DNA of 8,328 bases from CAJWLW01 sp963580095 (GTDB taxonomy: Bacteria > Verrucomicrobiota > Lentisphaeria > JABSQK01 > CAJWLW01): contig CAUZJQ010000184.1 of the NCBI GenBank assembly GCA_963580095.1, positions 1 through 8,328 on the forward strand, in the 5' to 3' direction. Under the pieces are notes generated by a model that was not told the DNA's origin, did no database searches, and saw only the letters and a list, made by a program, of their open reading frames with translations. The translations under genes and the position numbers were made by a program. Below, piece after piece: positions 1-6,178 of this stretch (positions are counted from its first letter, which is position 1; the number at the start of each line of letters is the position of its first letter).

Positions 1-492
1 TCAACCGGCGCCCTCGTGTTCGGCTATTACGTCAACGACCCGGAGCGCTACGGTGTCGTCGATTTCGATGCCGACGGCAATGTCCTGAGCATCGAAGAAA
101 AGCCGTCAACGCCGCGCACCAACTACGCCGTCCCGGGACTCTACCTGTACGACAGCACGGCAGCTTCCCGCGCCCGGGCTTTGAAGCCCTCGCCCCGTGG
201 GGAACTCGAGATTACCGACCTGAATCTTGCCTACCTCAGCGACGGTGCGCTCCGGGTGCAGTTACTTGGCCGTGGCCTGGCTTGGCTGGATACCGGCACC
301 CACGCCAGCCTGCTGGAAGCTTCCGCCTTCATCGGCGCCATACAAACCCGCCAAGGCCTGAAAATCGCCTGCCTCGAAGAGATCGCCTACATCCGCGGCT
401 TCATCGATCGGACCGAACTCAACGCAGTCGTTGACTCGATGCCCAACGGGCCATACCGCGAATACCTCGAGCAGCGATTCGCCAACGAGTAG
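1..492 (+). CDS. rmlA: Glucose-1-phosphate thymidylyltransferase, C-terminal part (5'-truncated by window edge)
   Basis: RmlA transfers dTMP from dTTP to glucose-1-phosphate, giving dTDP-glucose, the first step towards dTDP-L-rhamnose and other deoxysugars of LPS and surface polysaccharides; it acts in the cytoplasm. The frame is open from base 1 (S-T-G-A-L-V-F-G-Y-Y), so the gene begins outside the window; 163 residues remain of a protein usually near 290. The N-terminal nucleotide-binding loop (GxGTRLxP) is therefore not visible. Seen here are family motifs in order: FGYYVNDPERYGVV (local residues 7-20), the sugar-binding IEEKP (31-35), GLYLYD (46-51), GELEITD (67-73) and GRGLAWLDTGTH (90-101), whose Asp97 corresponds to a Mg2+-binding Asp of the family. 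The tail QGLKIACLEEIAY is also typical. The gene ends in TAG and converges on the minus-strand train. The family assignment is very secure; separation from close paralogues such as RffH rests on context only. Confidence 0.95.
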   Translation, partial: STGALVFGYYVNDPERYGVVDFDADGNVLSIEEKPSTPRTNYAVPGLYLYDSTAASRARALKPSPRGELEITDLNLAYLSDGALRVQLLGRGLAWLDTGTHASLLEASAFIGAIQTRQGLKIACLEEIAYIRGFIDRTELNAVVDSMPNGPYREYLEQRFANE

Positions 493-587
493 TTTTTTGC
501 TGGCGTGGAACAGTCGCCCGCGGCCGCTGAAACGAAATTTACAGGACCTGCTCATCCTTGGTCCGAACCCCGAGCGCATTCCCTGAA

Positions 588-995
588 CTACCCCCAACTG
601 GTCCTTGCCCAAACGGTGAACACCTCGGTCACGTACAGGTTGTGCAAGAACGCGTAGCTGTACAGCACTGTCGTTGCCCATAACAGCAACGATGCATACG
701 GCCGCACATAAACCGTTGCGATCAGCCCGAAAACAATCTGAGTCGACTTGCCGGCAATCGGCCCGAAAACCGGCCCAAGCCATGCAGCTGCCCAGAAAAA
801 AACCGGGTGTACCTCGCTCATGTGATCGCGCTCGTACAGCATGAAATGCGTCGTGCTGATACAATCCAGCGCTGCAGCGGTAGCCAGAGCAATGATCGGA
901 AATCGGTAGGCACGCGTGAAGCCCCGACCGTTGCGGAGAAATTTTAGCCGCACGGCTTTGAGTTGTCGCAGGTTCCTGTCGCTGTAGAGCTTCAC
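588..995 (-). CDS. Small multi-pass membrane protein, DUF5658-like
   Basis: A 135-aa integral membrane protein of unknown function. It opens with a basic stretch (about residues 1-30, many Arg/Lys) and then shows three to four hydrophobic segments, roughly 32-50, 66-85, 86-101 and 102-119. The segment LDCISTTHF followed by a charged loop and S-E-V-H-P-V-F resembles the D-x-x-S-T ... E-x-N-P pattern of small membrane proteins annotated as DUF5658; this likeness is from memory and tentative. The start is GTG at 995, with AAAGGA about 13 nt upstream, a long spacing. It lies 90 nt after the preceding minus-strand gene, so it may be the last gene of the train or have its own promoter; I could not identify convincing promoter boxes in that gap. 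Its 3' end faces rmlA across 95 nt. Confidence 0.7.
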   Translation of the reverse strand: MKLYSDRNLRQLKAVRLKFLRNGRGFTRAYRFPIIALATAAALDCISTTHFMLYERDHMSEVHPVFFWAAAWLGPVFGPIAGKSTQIVFGLIATVYVRPYASLLLWATTVLYSYAFLHNLYVTEVFTVWARTSWG

Positions 996-1084
996 TGTCG
1001 GTCTGGTTTCCTTTCTCTATCCTATTAGAGACGCCTATACCAAAAAAGTTTCGGTCAATTGTAACCACAAGGTAACAGCACCGT

Positions 1085-1528
1085 TCAAGGCCCCTCCAGC
1101 AGCTCCTGCAACTGCGGATTGACGCGCTGTTCAACCTTCTTCTGGATAATCGCACCGGAACTGATCTCGTACTCCCGTCGAAAAAGAGGGATCCAGCGGC
1201 TGTACGCTTTAACCCCTATCGTGGCCTCATAGTTGGTGACCACCGCGAGTTTACCGGCGATATGCTGGGCAGTCGTCATTTTGTTCATCGGCTGCGCCCC
1301 AATCTCGATATCCTGGGGATCGATTTCGAAACGCCGCGCCTCCACCGCGGCAATGATCTGCACTTCGATGGCATCGCGGTTGGATAGATCCTCTTTGATA
1401 CCCTGAGAGATCGCAAAGAGATCGTTGTTGAGATTGGTCGCGTGGTAGCCCTCACTCGTGCTGCGGACGAAGTAAAACCCACCACCCGCAGCCAGCAGAA
1501 GCACCACTACTAAAGTGATCCTTTTCAT
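1085..1528 (-). CDS. Membrane-anchored hypothetical protein, DUF4845-like layout
   Basis: A 147-aa protein of unrecognised function. Residues 1-20 form a short basic start and a hydrophobic segment (MKRITLVVVLLLAAGGGFYF) that should act as an uncleaved anchor, leaving about 125 residues in the periplasm. The soluble part has a helical stretch (about 30-65) followed by alternating strands with YEATI and a final charged helix. The arrangement of one N-terminal TM, a helix ending in 'EARRFEIDPQDIEI' and then a YE-containing strand pair recalls small pilin-like anchored proteins such as DUF4845, but this is only a layout resemblance. Its ATG overlaps the stop of the upstream phosphoesterase gene as ATGA and no Shine-Dalgarno sequence precedes it, so translation probably depends on the upstream gene. 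The conserved-looking overlap supports it being a real gene. Confidence 0.75.
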   Translation of the reverse strand: MKRITLVVVLLLAAGGGFYFVRSTSEGYHATNLNNDLFAISQGIKEDLSNRDAIEVQIIAAVEARRFEIDPQDIEIGAQPMNKMTTAQHIAGKLAVVTNYEATIGVKAYSRWIPLFRREYEISSGAIIQKKVEQRVNPQLQELLEGP

Positions 1529-2028
1529 CGCAGGCCGAGATAGGTCAACAAATCGGTTTCGAGATCGAGCACGGCGACGCTTGGCTCGGCCGATCGATAA
1601 ACGGCGCCTGGATTGATGATGCGGGTGTGGCCGATGCGCTCATCAGCAGCAACGTGGGTGTGGCCGGTAAAAACATAGTCGAACTCTCCACAGGTGGCGG
1701 CATAATCACGGCGACGAGCGTCGTCTCCGTGAACCAGTGCGATCGTCTTTCCGCCAAGTTTCAGCCGGCCGAAGGCACCGAGGATCGAGACCTTGACATC
1801 GGCACAAAAATCTGTAACATCGCTGTTGTAGTGGTCGACGTTGCCAAGTACAGCATACACCGGCACATCTTTAGGGTCGAACACAGCGGCCATCTCGATA
1901 AGCACGCCGTCCGAACCGAGGTCGCCGCAATGCAGCACGGCCGCGATCTGCTGCGCCGCCAGAATGTTGCAGGCGTTGCGGGTTCGCGCCACATTACCGT
2001 GGGTGTCGGAAAGCAGTCCGAGTTTCAT
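1525..2028 (-). CDS. YfcE/MJ0936-family metallophosphoesterase
   Basis: A cytoplasmic, dinuclear metal-dependent phosphoesterase of the small YfcE/MJ0936/Vps29 class. Members hydrolyse phosphodiesters such as bis-pNPP in vitro and most have no settled physiological substrate. All five metal-binding blocks are visible in order: SDTHGN with Asp8 and His10, CGDLGSDG with Asp36, LGNVDH with Asn63, LVHGD with His100, and TGHTHVA with His123 and His125. The conserved INPGAV block follows (about 138-143). At 167 residues it is a full-length single-domain member. The ATG overlaps the stop of the upstream reductase gene (ATGA) and its own stop overlaps the next start in the same way. No ribosome binding site is visible upstream. 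The family is certain; the substrate cannot be read from the sequence, and its place between a sugar-nucleotide reductase and membrane proteins only hints at an envelope-linked role. Confidence 0.93.
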   Translation of the reverse strand: MKLGLLSDTHGNVARTRNACNILAAQQIAAVLHCGDLGSDGVLIEMAAVFDPKDVPVYAVLGNVDHYNSDVTDFCADVKVSILGAFGRLKLGGKTIALVHGDDARRRDYAATCGEFDYVFTGHTHVAADERIGHTRIINPGAVYRSAEPSVAVLDLETDLLTYLGLR

Positions 2029-2888
2029 GGAGCTATTGTGGATGCTGGTATTTCCGTATCCAGCACAGACGGCAGCGGCGCCGCCAGCGCATCACGATGC
2101 ACCGACTGCAGCTCGACAGCACCGATATGCGGGACCGGCCGGGCCGCTCTGCTTTCAACCGCAAACGCCGCACCGATACCATAGATCCGATTCAGGTGCA
2201 TCGCCAGATCGGGTCGCGACACAGCTTTCGCCGCAACGTGTCGAATGCCGCATCGGTCGGATTGCGCCAACGCCGCGGTCCGGGCCGCCAGCGCCGGTGC
2301 CCACACCACCGAGCGATACTCGTCAGACACGACGGTCATGCACAACCCCTGCCGCTGCCGGTGGCGCAGCCAGTCGAGATGCCCGCTGCGGCCGTCGAAT
2401 GAATCGCCGATGCCAGGACCGGCACGCACCACCAACGCATCCGGCCGGGCCGCCAGCACAAGCGCCTCTGCCGCCACCCGGGTCTTGCCGTAGACCGAGA
2501 TCGGATCCGGCGTGGACTGCTCGTTGTACGGTCCACTGTCGCCACTGAAAACATGATCCGAAGAACAGTACACCAGTCGCGTGGTTGGCGGTAAATGTGC
2601 CAGCAACAGCCGGATGCCGTCGACATTGATCCGCCGCGCCCAATCCGGATCCACCTCACATTTGTCAACGTCGCAGACGCCCGCGCAACAGATCACCGTG
2701 GAAGGCAGCGGCCCTTCGAACATCTGCCGGACATCGCCGGCTTCATCAAGATTGACCCGCCGCCAGCCGTTACAGCGTGCAGTGTTCGCAAAGCGATTGC
2801 AGAATACCGTGAGCCCGGGCAGCGGCAACTGCGCAAGATGCCATCCGAGTATCGAGGTGCCGCCAAGCAGGTAGGTCGCAGCCGTCAT
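2025..2888 (-). CDS. RmlD-like sugar-nucleotide reductase (extended SDR) with Tyr-x-x-x-Arg in place of Tyr-x-x-x-Lys
   Basis: A 287-aa NAD(P)-dependent short-chain dehydrogenase/reductase of the RmlD substrate-binding family, whose classical member reduces dTDP-4-dehydrorhamnose to dTDP-L-rhamnose in the cytoplasm. The N-terminal Rossmann loop is LGGTSILG (about residues 8-15). CDVDKCEVDP (72-81) matches the family VDKAExxP block, INVDG (87-91) follows, and YCSSDHVFSGD (107-117) matches the family YVSTDYVFDG block. ISVYGKTR (130-137) gives the catalytic Tyr133, but the position four residues on, normally Lys, is Arg137. VSDEYRSVVWAPALA is a degenerate form of the C-terminal DQxGxPT block. 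It starts by ATGA overlap with the S41 protease gene, with no Shine-Dalgarno sequence. It could be a diverged dTDP-4-dehydrorhamnose reductase serving the dTDP-sugar pathway that includes the nearby RmlA, or a family member with a different substrate. I therefore leave the symbol empty. Confidence 0.87.
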   Translation of the reverse strand: MTAATYLLGGTSILGWHLAQLPLPGLTVFCNRFANTARCNGWRRVNLDEAGDVRQMFEGPLPSTVICCAGVCDVDKCEVDPDWARRINVDGIRLLLAHLPPTTRLVYCSSDHVFSGDSGPYNEQSTPDPISVYGKTRVAAEALVLAARPDALVVRAGPGIGDSFDGRSGHLDWLRHRQRQGLCMTVVSDEYRSVVWAPALAARTAALAQSDRCGIRHVAAKAVSRPDLAMHLNRIYGIGAAFAVESRAARPVPHIGAVELQSVHRDALAAPLPSVLDTEIPASTIAP

Positions 2889-4102
2889 TTCAGCAGCTTG
2901 TAGGCCGTAATCAAAGGTACGTCCTTCGACAGGCGCTGGTTCGGCGTAAGTTTGGCAACGGCCTTGTAGGTGCTGCCATCCTGCGGCGCGCTGAAATCCG
3001 GCAACACGCCCTTTGACTGCCAGGCAACACCCCGCGGTGTGTACATCGCGCCAATGATGAACTTGCAGCGATAATTATTGTCCAGCGTATATGTCTTTTC
3101 GATTACCGACTTTCCGTAGGTGCCGGCACCTACGATGGTGGCGGCCTTGTGGTCTCGCAGCGCCGCAGCAATGATCTCGCAGGACGACGCCGTATTTTTG
3201 TTGACCAGCAGCACAATCTCAAAGTCATAAGGCGTCTCGTTCGACGAGACATATCGTTTCTCCTCCTCCTCGCCGGTCTCCCCCGGCTTTGTCGGCGCCT
3301 GGCGCTGCTGCAACCGCAGCAACACACTCTTGTTCGCCAGAAACAACTCGGTAAGACGCAGAGATTCCATGAACACCCCGCCCGTATTGTCGCGCAGGTC
3401 GAGAATCAGTTTCTTGACGTTTTTCACCTGCAACGCGTCGAGCTCGTTCTTCAGTTCGGCGGTTATCCCGGCGGTAATCTTGTGAATCTCGACGAAGCCG
3501 ATCTCGTTCGGCAACACCGCGACCGATAGGTTCGCTGTCTTGAACTCTTTCAGCTTGATTACAACGTCAAAAACCTGCACATCCCGTACAATGGTGAGCT
3601 TGACTTCAGTGCCGACCTCGCCGCTCATCATGCTGTCGATATCGCTCACCAGTTTGCCCTTGAGCGGTTCGTCGTTGATGCGCAGAATGCGATCGTACGG
3701 CAGCAGCACTCCCTCCGCCGGCGAGCCTGGCAGGACTCCGGTCACGGTGAGGCTCCCATCCTGCTGGCTGAACTTACTCTTGACACCAGTGGAAATCTGC
3801 ACGCCCTTGAGATTGTTCCGTACCTTGTCATAATCCGCCGGCTTCCACAGCTTGCCCAGCGACTTGTTCTCGGGTGGCGAGACGTGGCGGAGCATACCCG
3901 AGATAGCCGCGTAAAAAAGAGCTTCTTCGGTGATCTCGGTGGTATAATAGTTCTTGAGGATGAGGTCCATGACTTCGTGGAAAGCGTTTTCCGCATCCGG
4001 AAATTCCTGGTCGAGGGCGACAGGAAAGAACGAACGCGGCTCGGCATCTTCGGCACAGACCGCCGTAGCTGTCAGCAGGATCAGGAACAGATATCGACTC
4101 AT
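2885..4102 (-). CDS. Secreted S41-family (C-terminal processing) serine protease with PDZ domain
   Basis: A 405-aa periplasmic or secreted peptidase of the CtpA/Tsp family, which cleaves proteins near their C termini with a Ser-Lys dyad. Residues 1-17 form a signal peptide ending at V-C-A before Glu18. A helical N-terminal region (about 35-95) precedes a PDZ domain (about 98-185, including LPGSPAEGVLLPYDRIL). The S41 core has DLRDNTGG (235-242), NTASSCEI with nucleophile Ser306, Asp317, and GTYGKS with the general base Lys331. The Ser/Asp/Lys spacing (11 and 14 residues) equals that of E. coli Tsp, so it should be active. An acidic, Gly/Glu-rich loop lies at about 268-285. A good Shine-Dalgarno sequence (GGAG, 7 nt before ATG) opens the gene 109 nt after waaF, and its stop overlaps the next start as ATGA. 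Its natural substrate is unknown; candidates include envelope or peptidoglycan-modifying proteins. Confidence 0.95.
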   Translation of the reverse strand: MSRYLFLILLTATAVCAEDAEPRSFFPVALDQEFPDAENAFHEVMDLILKNYYTTEITEEALFYAAISGMLRHVSPPENKSLGKLWKPADYDKVRNNLKGVQISTGVKSKFSQQDGSLTVTGVLPGSPAEGVLLPYDRILRINDEPLKGKLVSDIDSMMSGEVGTEVKLTIVRDVQVFDVVIKLKEFKTANLSVAVLPNEIGFVEIHKITAGITAELKNELDALQVKNVKKLILDLRDNTGGVFMESLRLTELFLANKSVLLRLQQRQAPTKPGETGEEEEKRYVSSNETPYDFEIVLLVNKNTASSCEIIAAALRDHKAATIVGAGTYGKSVIEKTYTLDNNYRCKFIIGAMYTPRGVAWQSKGVLPDFSAPQDGSTYKAVAKLTPNQRLSKDVPLITAYKLLK

Positions 4103-4211
4103 GATAATTCTCCGGTTGTCAGAATGTCAGCAACCACAGCACACGAGTGAGACTGTCGTCGCGACACTGCTGGATGCGGCGAAAAGAAAGAACCGAACGT
4201 CTGTGTGCAAG

Positions 4212-5306
4212 TCACGATATCAGGTACTCGATACTGTCAATGACATTCTGCGGCGCGATGGTTTTGAGGCATTCATACGGTATATCGGTACGCCGGCAGG
4301 TGCGCTGCAGGCACGGTGAACAAGGCAGAGGATGACGCATGACCACCCAGCGGCCGCCAATTGGTCCGGTCGCAACAGGATCTGTCGAGCCAAAAATCGC
4401 TACCCCATCCTTTCCCAGCCCCGCGGCTAGATGCATAGCACCACTGTCGTTGGTCAAAACGCAGTCGACTCCCGCAAGTACGTACATTAATTGAGCCACC
4501 GACGACTTGCCAGCAATGCTGACCGCACCACTGCAGTCGGTGATTGCGGACATCGCAACCGCTTCCTCGCCGGTGGCGCCGCAGACGATCACGCGCCCGT
4601 GCTGGGCGGTCCACCATCTGGCGACCGCATTGAAATGGTCGACCGGCCATTGCTTGGCCGGGCCATAGGCCGCCCCTGGAGCGATGACCAGGAGACGCTC
4701 ATTGACCGGCACCAGCGCATCCATGGCCGCGCGAGCTTCGTCGGCAAGTTGCGGTTCCAGCGCCGGATAGTCCGTATGCCAGTCACGACTGCCGCAGGCA
4801 GCGGCAAGCTCCAGGTATTTACGTACCTCATGCGCCTTGTCATGGCCCGCCTCCCGTCGCCATTCCGGCAGGCGCCCGCGAAGCAGCCAGGTGCGGCCAC
4901 GCCCGACGCGGCCCGCGATATACCCGCCACCACTCCGCCACAGATCCCAGGCAGCACCGAACGAGTTTGGCAGCACGACCGAAACACCAGGCTCGGCGGC
5001 GCGCACCTCGCGGCGTTCAGCAGCAGACAAACGGCGACCTGCAAAGGTGATTACCTGATCGATCCATGGTACCGAGTGCCACAGATCGGCAAGCTTTGCC
5101 GGCGCCAGCACGGTCGTGCGACCACCCGGCGGCACCAGATTGTGCAACCGATAGACGCCGGGCAAAGTCATTACGGCATCGCCAAGCCAGTTGGTCGAGC
5201 GGATCAGCATCCCCTGACGCCAGTCGACTGGGCTGAGATTGATCGGGTACGGACAGCTGTAGTCACCGACCACCGGACGATAAACATTTGTCTCGACGGC
5301 GTTCAA
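4212..5306 (-). CDS. waaF: ADP-heptose:LPS heptosyltransferase II (GT9 family)
   Basis: A cytoplasmic-face glycosyltransferase that adds L-glycero-D-manno-heptose from ADP-heptose to the LPS inner core. With the TTG start at 5306 the protein is 364 aa. Motifs: IRSTNWLGDAVMTLP (35-49) with the catalytic-region Asp43; GAAYGPAKQWP (211-221), a nucleotide-sugar loop with Lys218; TNDSGAMHLAA (285-295); FGSTDP (305-310); and a cysteine-rich end with Cys329, 332, 337 and 346, usual in WaaF-type members. Family proteins normally begin a few residues before the IRxxNWLGD block, so the ATG at 5210 (332 aa) is an alternative start; it has AGGGG directly adjacent, which is too close for a normal Shine-Dalgarno spacing. 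The TTG start instead overlaps the stop of the small upstream gene as TTGA, arguing for coupled translation. The family is secure; heptosyltransferase II rather than another GT9 heptosyltransferase is likely. Confidence 0.93.
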   Translation of the reverse strand: MNAVETNVYRPVVGDYSCPYPINLSPVDWRQGMLIRSTNWLGDAVMTLPGVYRLHNLVPPGGRTTVLAPAKLADLWHSVPWIDQVITFAGRRLSAAERREVRAAEPGVSVVLPNSFGAAWDLWRSGGGYIAGRVGRGRTWLLRGRLPEWRREAGHDKAHEVRKYLELAAACGSRDWHTDYPALEPQLADEARAAMDALVPVNERLLVIAPGAAYGPAKQWPVDHFNAVARWWTAQHGRVIVCGATGEEAVAMSAITDCSGAVSIAGKSSVAQLMYVLAGVDCVLTNDSGAMHLAAGLGKDGVAIFGSTDPVATGPIGGRWVVMRHPLPCSPCLQRTCRRTDIPYECLKTIAPQNVIDSIEYLIS

Positions 5307-5506
5307 GAGGCTGGCTTGCGGCGACCCGTTTGTTTCCCGAACCAGAATATGCCGATCACAACGAACGGCAGCAGGAACGGGAAGCGAACGAAGATTTTCG
5401 GGTAGAACAACGCCACCAGAAAGACGGAAGCCCAGAGAATCGTCAGCAGCATGTGCTGCCGGCCGGCCTGGCGTGGTTCAGTGGCGATTGGCGGTTGGTC
5501 AGTCAT
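5303..5506 (-). CDS. Small two-TM membrane protein upstream of waaF
   Basis: A 67-aa protein of unknown function. It has a polar N-terminus (MTDQPPIATEPRQAG), two hydrophobic segments (about residues 19-35 and 39-56, rich in Phe/Ile/Val/Leu) separated by PKIFVRFP, and a basic tail ending in KPAS. I chose the ATG at 5506. An upstream in-frame ATG at 5602 would make 99 residues but would overlap the divergent SUI1 gene by 38 nt and add a Cys-rich stretch with no domain. The stop overlaps the TTG of the heptosyltransferase as TTGA, so the two are probably co-translated. The 58-nt gap to the SUI1 start must contain or overlap promoters in both directions, but I see no clear box pair. It may assist LPS core assembly by context only. 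Confidence 0.65.
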   Translation of the reverse strand: MTDQPPIATEPRQAGRQHMLLTILWASVFLVALFYPKIFVRFPFLLPFVVIGIFWFGKQTGRRKPAS

Positions 5507-5564
5507 ATAAGTATTGTATCGTGCATAGGTATGACACCTCGAAACTGCAGCGAATATATCGCCA

Positions 5565-5936
5565 ATGACAGCCAAAAAAAAGAAACAGCCGTTACAGGAC
5601 AATGCGGATTTCGCGCAGAACCCGTTCGACGCATTATCGGGTATCGGCCTGCCGTCTGGGCCGGCAGACCCGGAACCGCCGGAGCATCAGGCCCCAGCGG
5701 CATCTGATTTCATTGTGCATCGCGAGCGCCAGGGGCGGGGCGGCAAGGAAGTGACTTTGTTGACCTGCAAGAGTGGCACCGAGGACCTTCAACCCCTGGC
5801 GCGCGCTTTGCGACGGCATCTCGGCACCGGCGGCACTGTACGCAATGATATTATCGAACTGCAGGGCGATCAGCGTCAACCGGCAGCGACCTATCTGCGC
5901 GCCACCGGCCACCGCGTCCGCGGCGACATCCAATGA
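5565..5936 (+). CDS. SUI1/eIF1-family translation factor (YciH-like)
   Basis: A 123-aa bacterial homologue of eukaryotic eIF1/SUI1, the ribosome-bound factor that monitors start-codon choice; E. coli YciH is the known bacterial relative and is thought to influence initiation fidelity. Residues 1-45 are a Lys-rich start (MTAKKKK) and a Pro/Ala/Glu-rich, probably disordered segment. The SUI1 domain covers about 49-120: ERQGRGGKEVTLL (53-65), helix QPLARALRRHL (76-86), GTGGTV (87-92), IELQGDQR (96-103) and ATGHRVRGD (112-120). The GRGGK and GTGGTV blocks are diagnostic. There is no evident Shine-Dalgarno sequence before the ATG. It is a single-gene unit divergent from the waaF train, followed by a 242-nt gap. 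The family assignment is very safe; its cellular role in this organism is inferred. Confidence 0.93.
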   Translation: MTAKKKKQPLQDNADFAQNPFDALSGIGLPSGPADPEPPEHQAPAASDFIVHRERQGRGGKEVTLLTCKSGTEDLQPLARALRRHLGTGGTVRNDIIELQGDQRQPAATYLRATGHRVRGDIQ

Positions 5937-6004
5937 AATACGCCAAATAGCGGCCAAAACTTTGAGTACTCCAGGAGATCTTGATATCATCCACCTGAAC
6001 CCCG

Positions 6005-6020
6005 GAAAACCTTGGTTTTC
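6005..6020. repeat. Small perfect palindrome (hairpin with CTTG loop) downstream of the SUI1 gene
   Basis: The sequence GAAAACCTTGGTTTTC is fully self-complementary around a CTTG centre, giving a 6-bp stem with a stable CUUG tetraloop in RNA. It lies 69 nt after the SUI1 stop. There is no T-run directly after it, so it is not a standard intrinsic terminator; it may be an mRNA 3'-end stabiliser, a protein site, or chance in AT-richer DNA. Confidence 0.4.
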
Positions 6021-6036
6021 AACACGTCTGCCCCGA

Positions 6037-6051
6037 TTTTTACTGTAAAAA
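6037..6051. repeat. AT-rich palindrome TTTTTA-CTG-TAAAAA
   Basis: Two 6-nt arms, TTTTTA and TAAAAA, flank a CTG loop, 16 nt beyond the preceding palindrome. The stem contains no G:C pair and would be weak as RNA. It could be part of a bidirectional termination region between the SUI1 gene and the TPR-like gene, but a chance AT tract is as likely. Confidence 0.25.
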
Positions 6052-6070
6052 ATGCCATGACCCTAATTAT

Positions 6071-6099
6071 TTGATCTTGGGATTCATGGAGTGAATAAC
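6071..6099 (+). promoter_or_regulatory. Possible sigma-70-type promoter for the secreted TPR-like gene
   Basis: TTGATC (6071-6076) and AATAAC (6094-6099) each match four of six consensus positions and are separated by 17 nt. They sit in the most AT-rich part of the 242-nt gap. A transcript would start near 6106, giving a leader of about 73 nt. This is a weak match; confidence is low. Confidence 0.25.
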
Positions 6100-6178
6100 T
6101 GCTGTGGTGGCTGCGTCGAACGAAGGAACAGATCGATTTTTTGACGCTTCTGCCGTATCTCGAATCTCCGAGGATCCC

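Noticed and set aside
493..587. Bidirectional terminator between rmlA and the 135-aa gene
   Set aside because: There is a T-run right after the rmlA stop, but no stem precedes it, and the GC-rich stretch near 510-530 does not pair well.
996..1084. Promoter for the 135-aa membrane protein gene, with TTGACC at 1058-1053 and TATAGG at 1039-1034 on the minus strand
   Set aside because: The spacing is only 13 nt, and the better -10 candidate TCTAAT (1029-1024) would give 23 nt, so no acceptable pair is formed.
262..1155. Minus-strand open frame of 297 codons overlapping the rmlA end and the 135-aa and 147-aa genes
   Set aside because: It runs antisense to securely identified RmlA and out of frame with two better-supported minus-strand genes; its composition is Cys/Arg/Ser-rich without any motif.
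1841..2548. Plus-strand open frame of 235 codons antisense to the phosphoesterase and reductase
   Set aside because: Low-complexity Pro/Ala/Arg translation typical of antisense frames; both genes beneath it have recognisable catalytic motifs.
4491..5405. Plus-strand open frame of 304 codons antisense to the heptosyltransferase
   Set aside because: The opposite strand carries all GT9 motifs; this frame is a shadow produced by high-GC codon bias.
5507..5564. Divergent promoter pair between the two-TM gene and the SUI1 gene
   Set aside because: The gap is AT-rich and has TACAAT on the minus strand, but no matching -35 box at 16-18 nt in either direction, so I do not annotate one.
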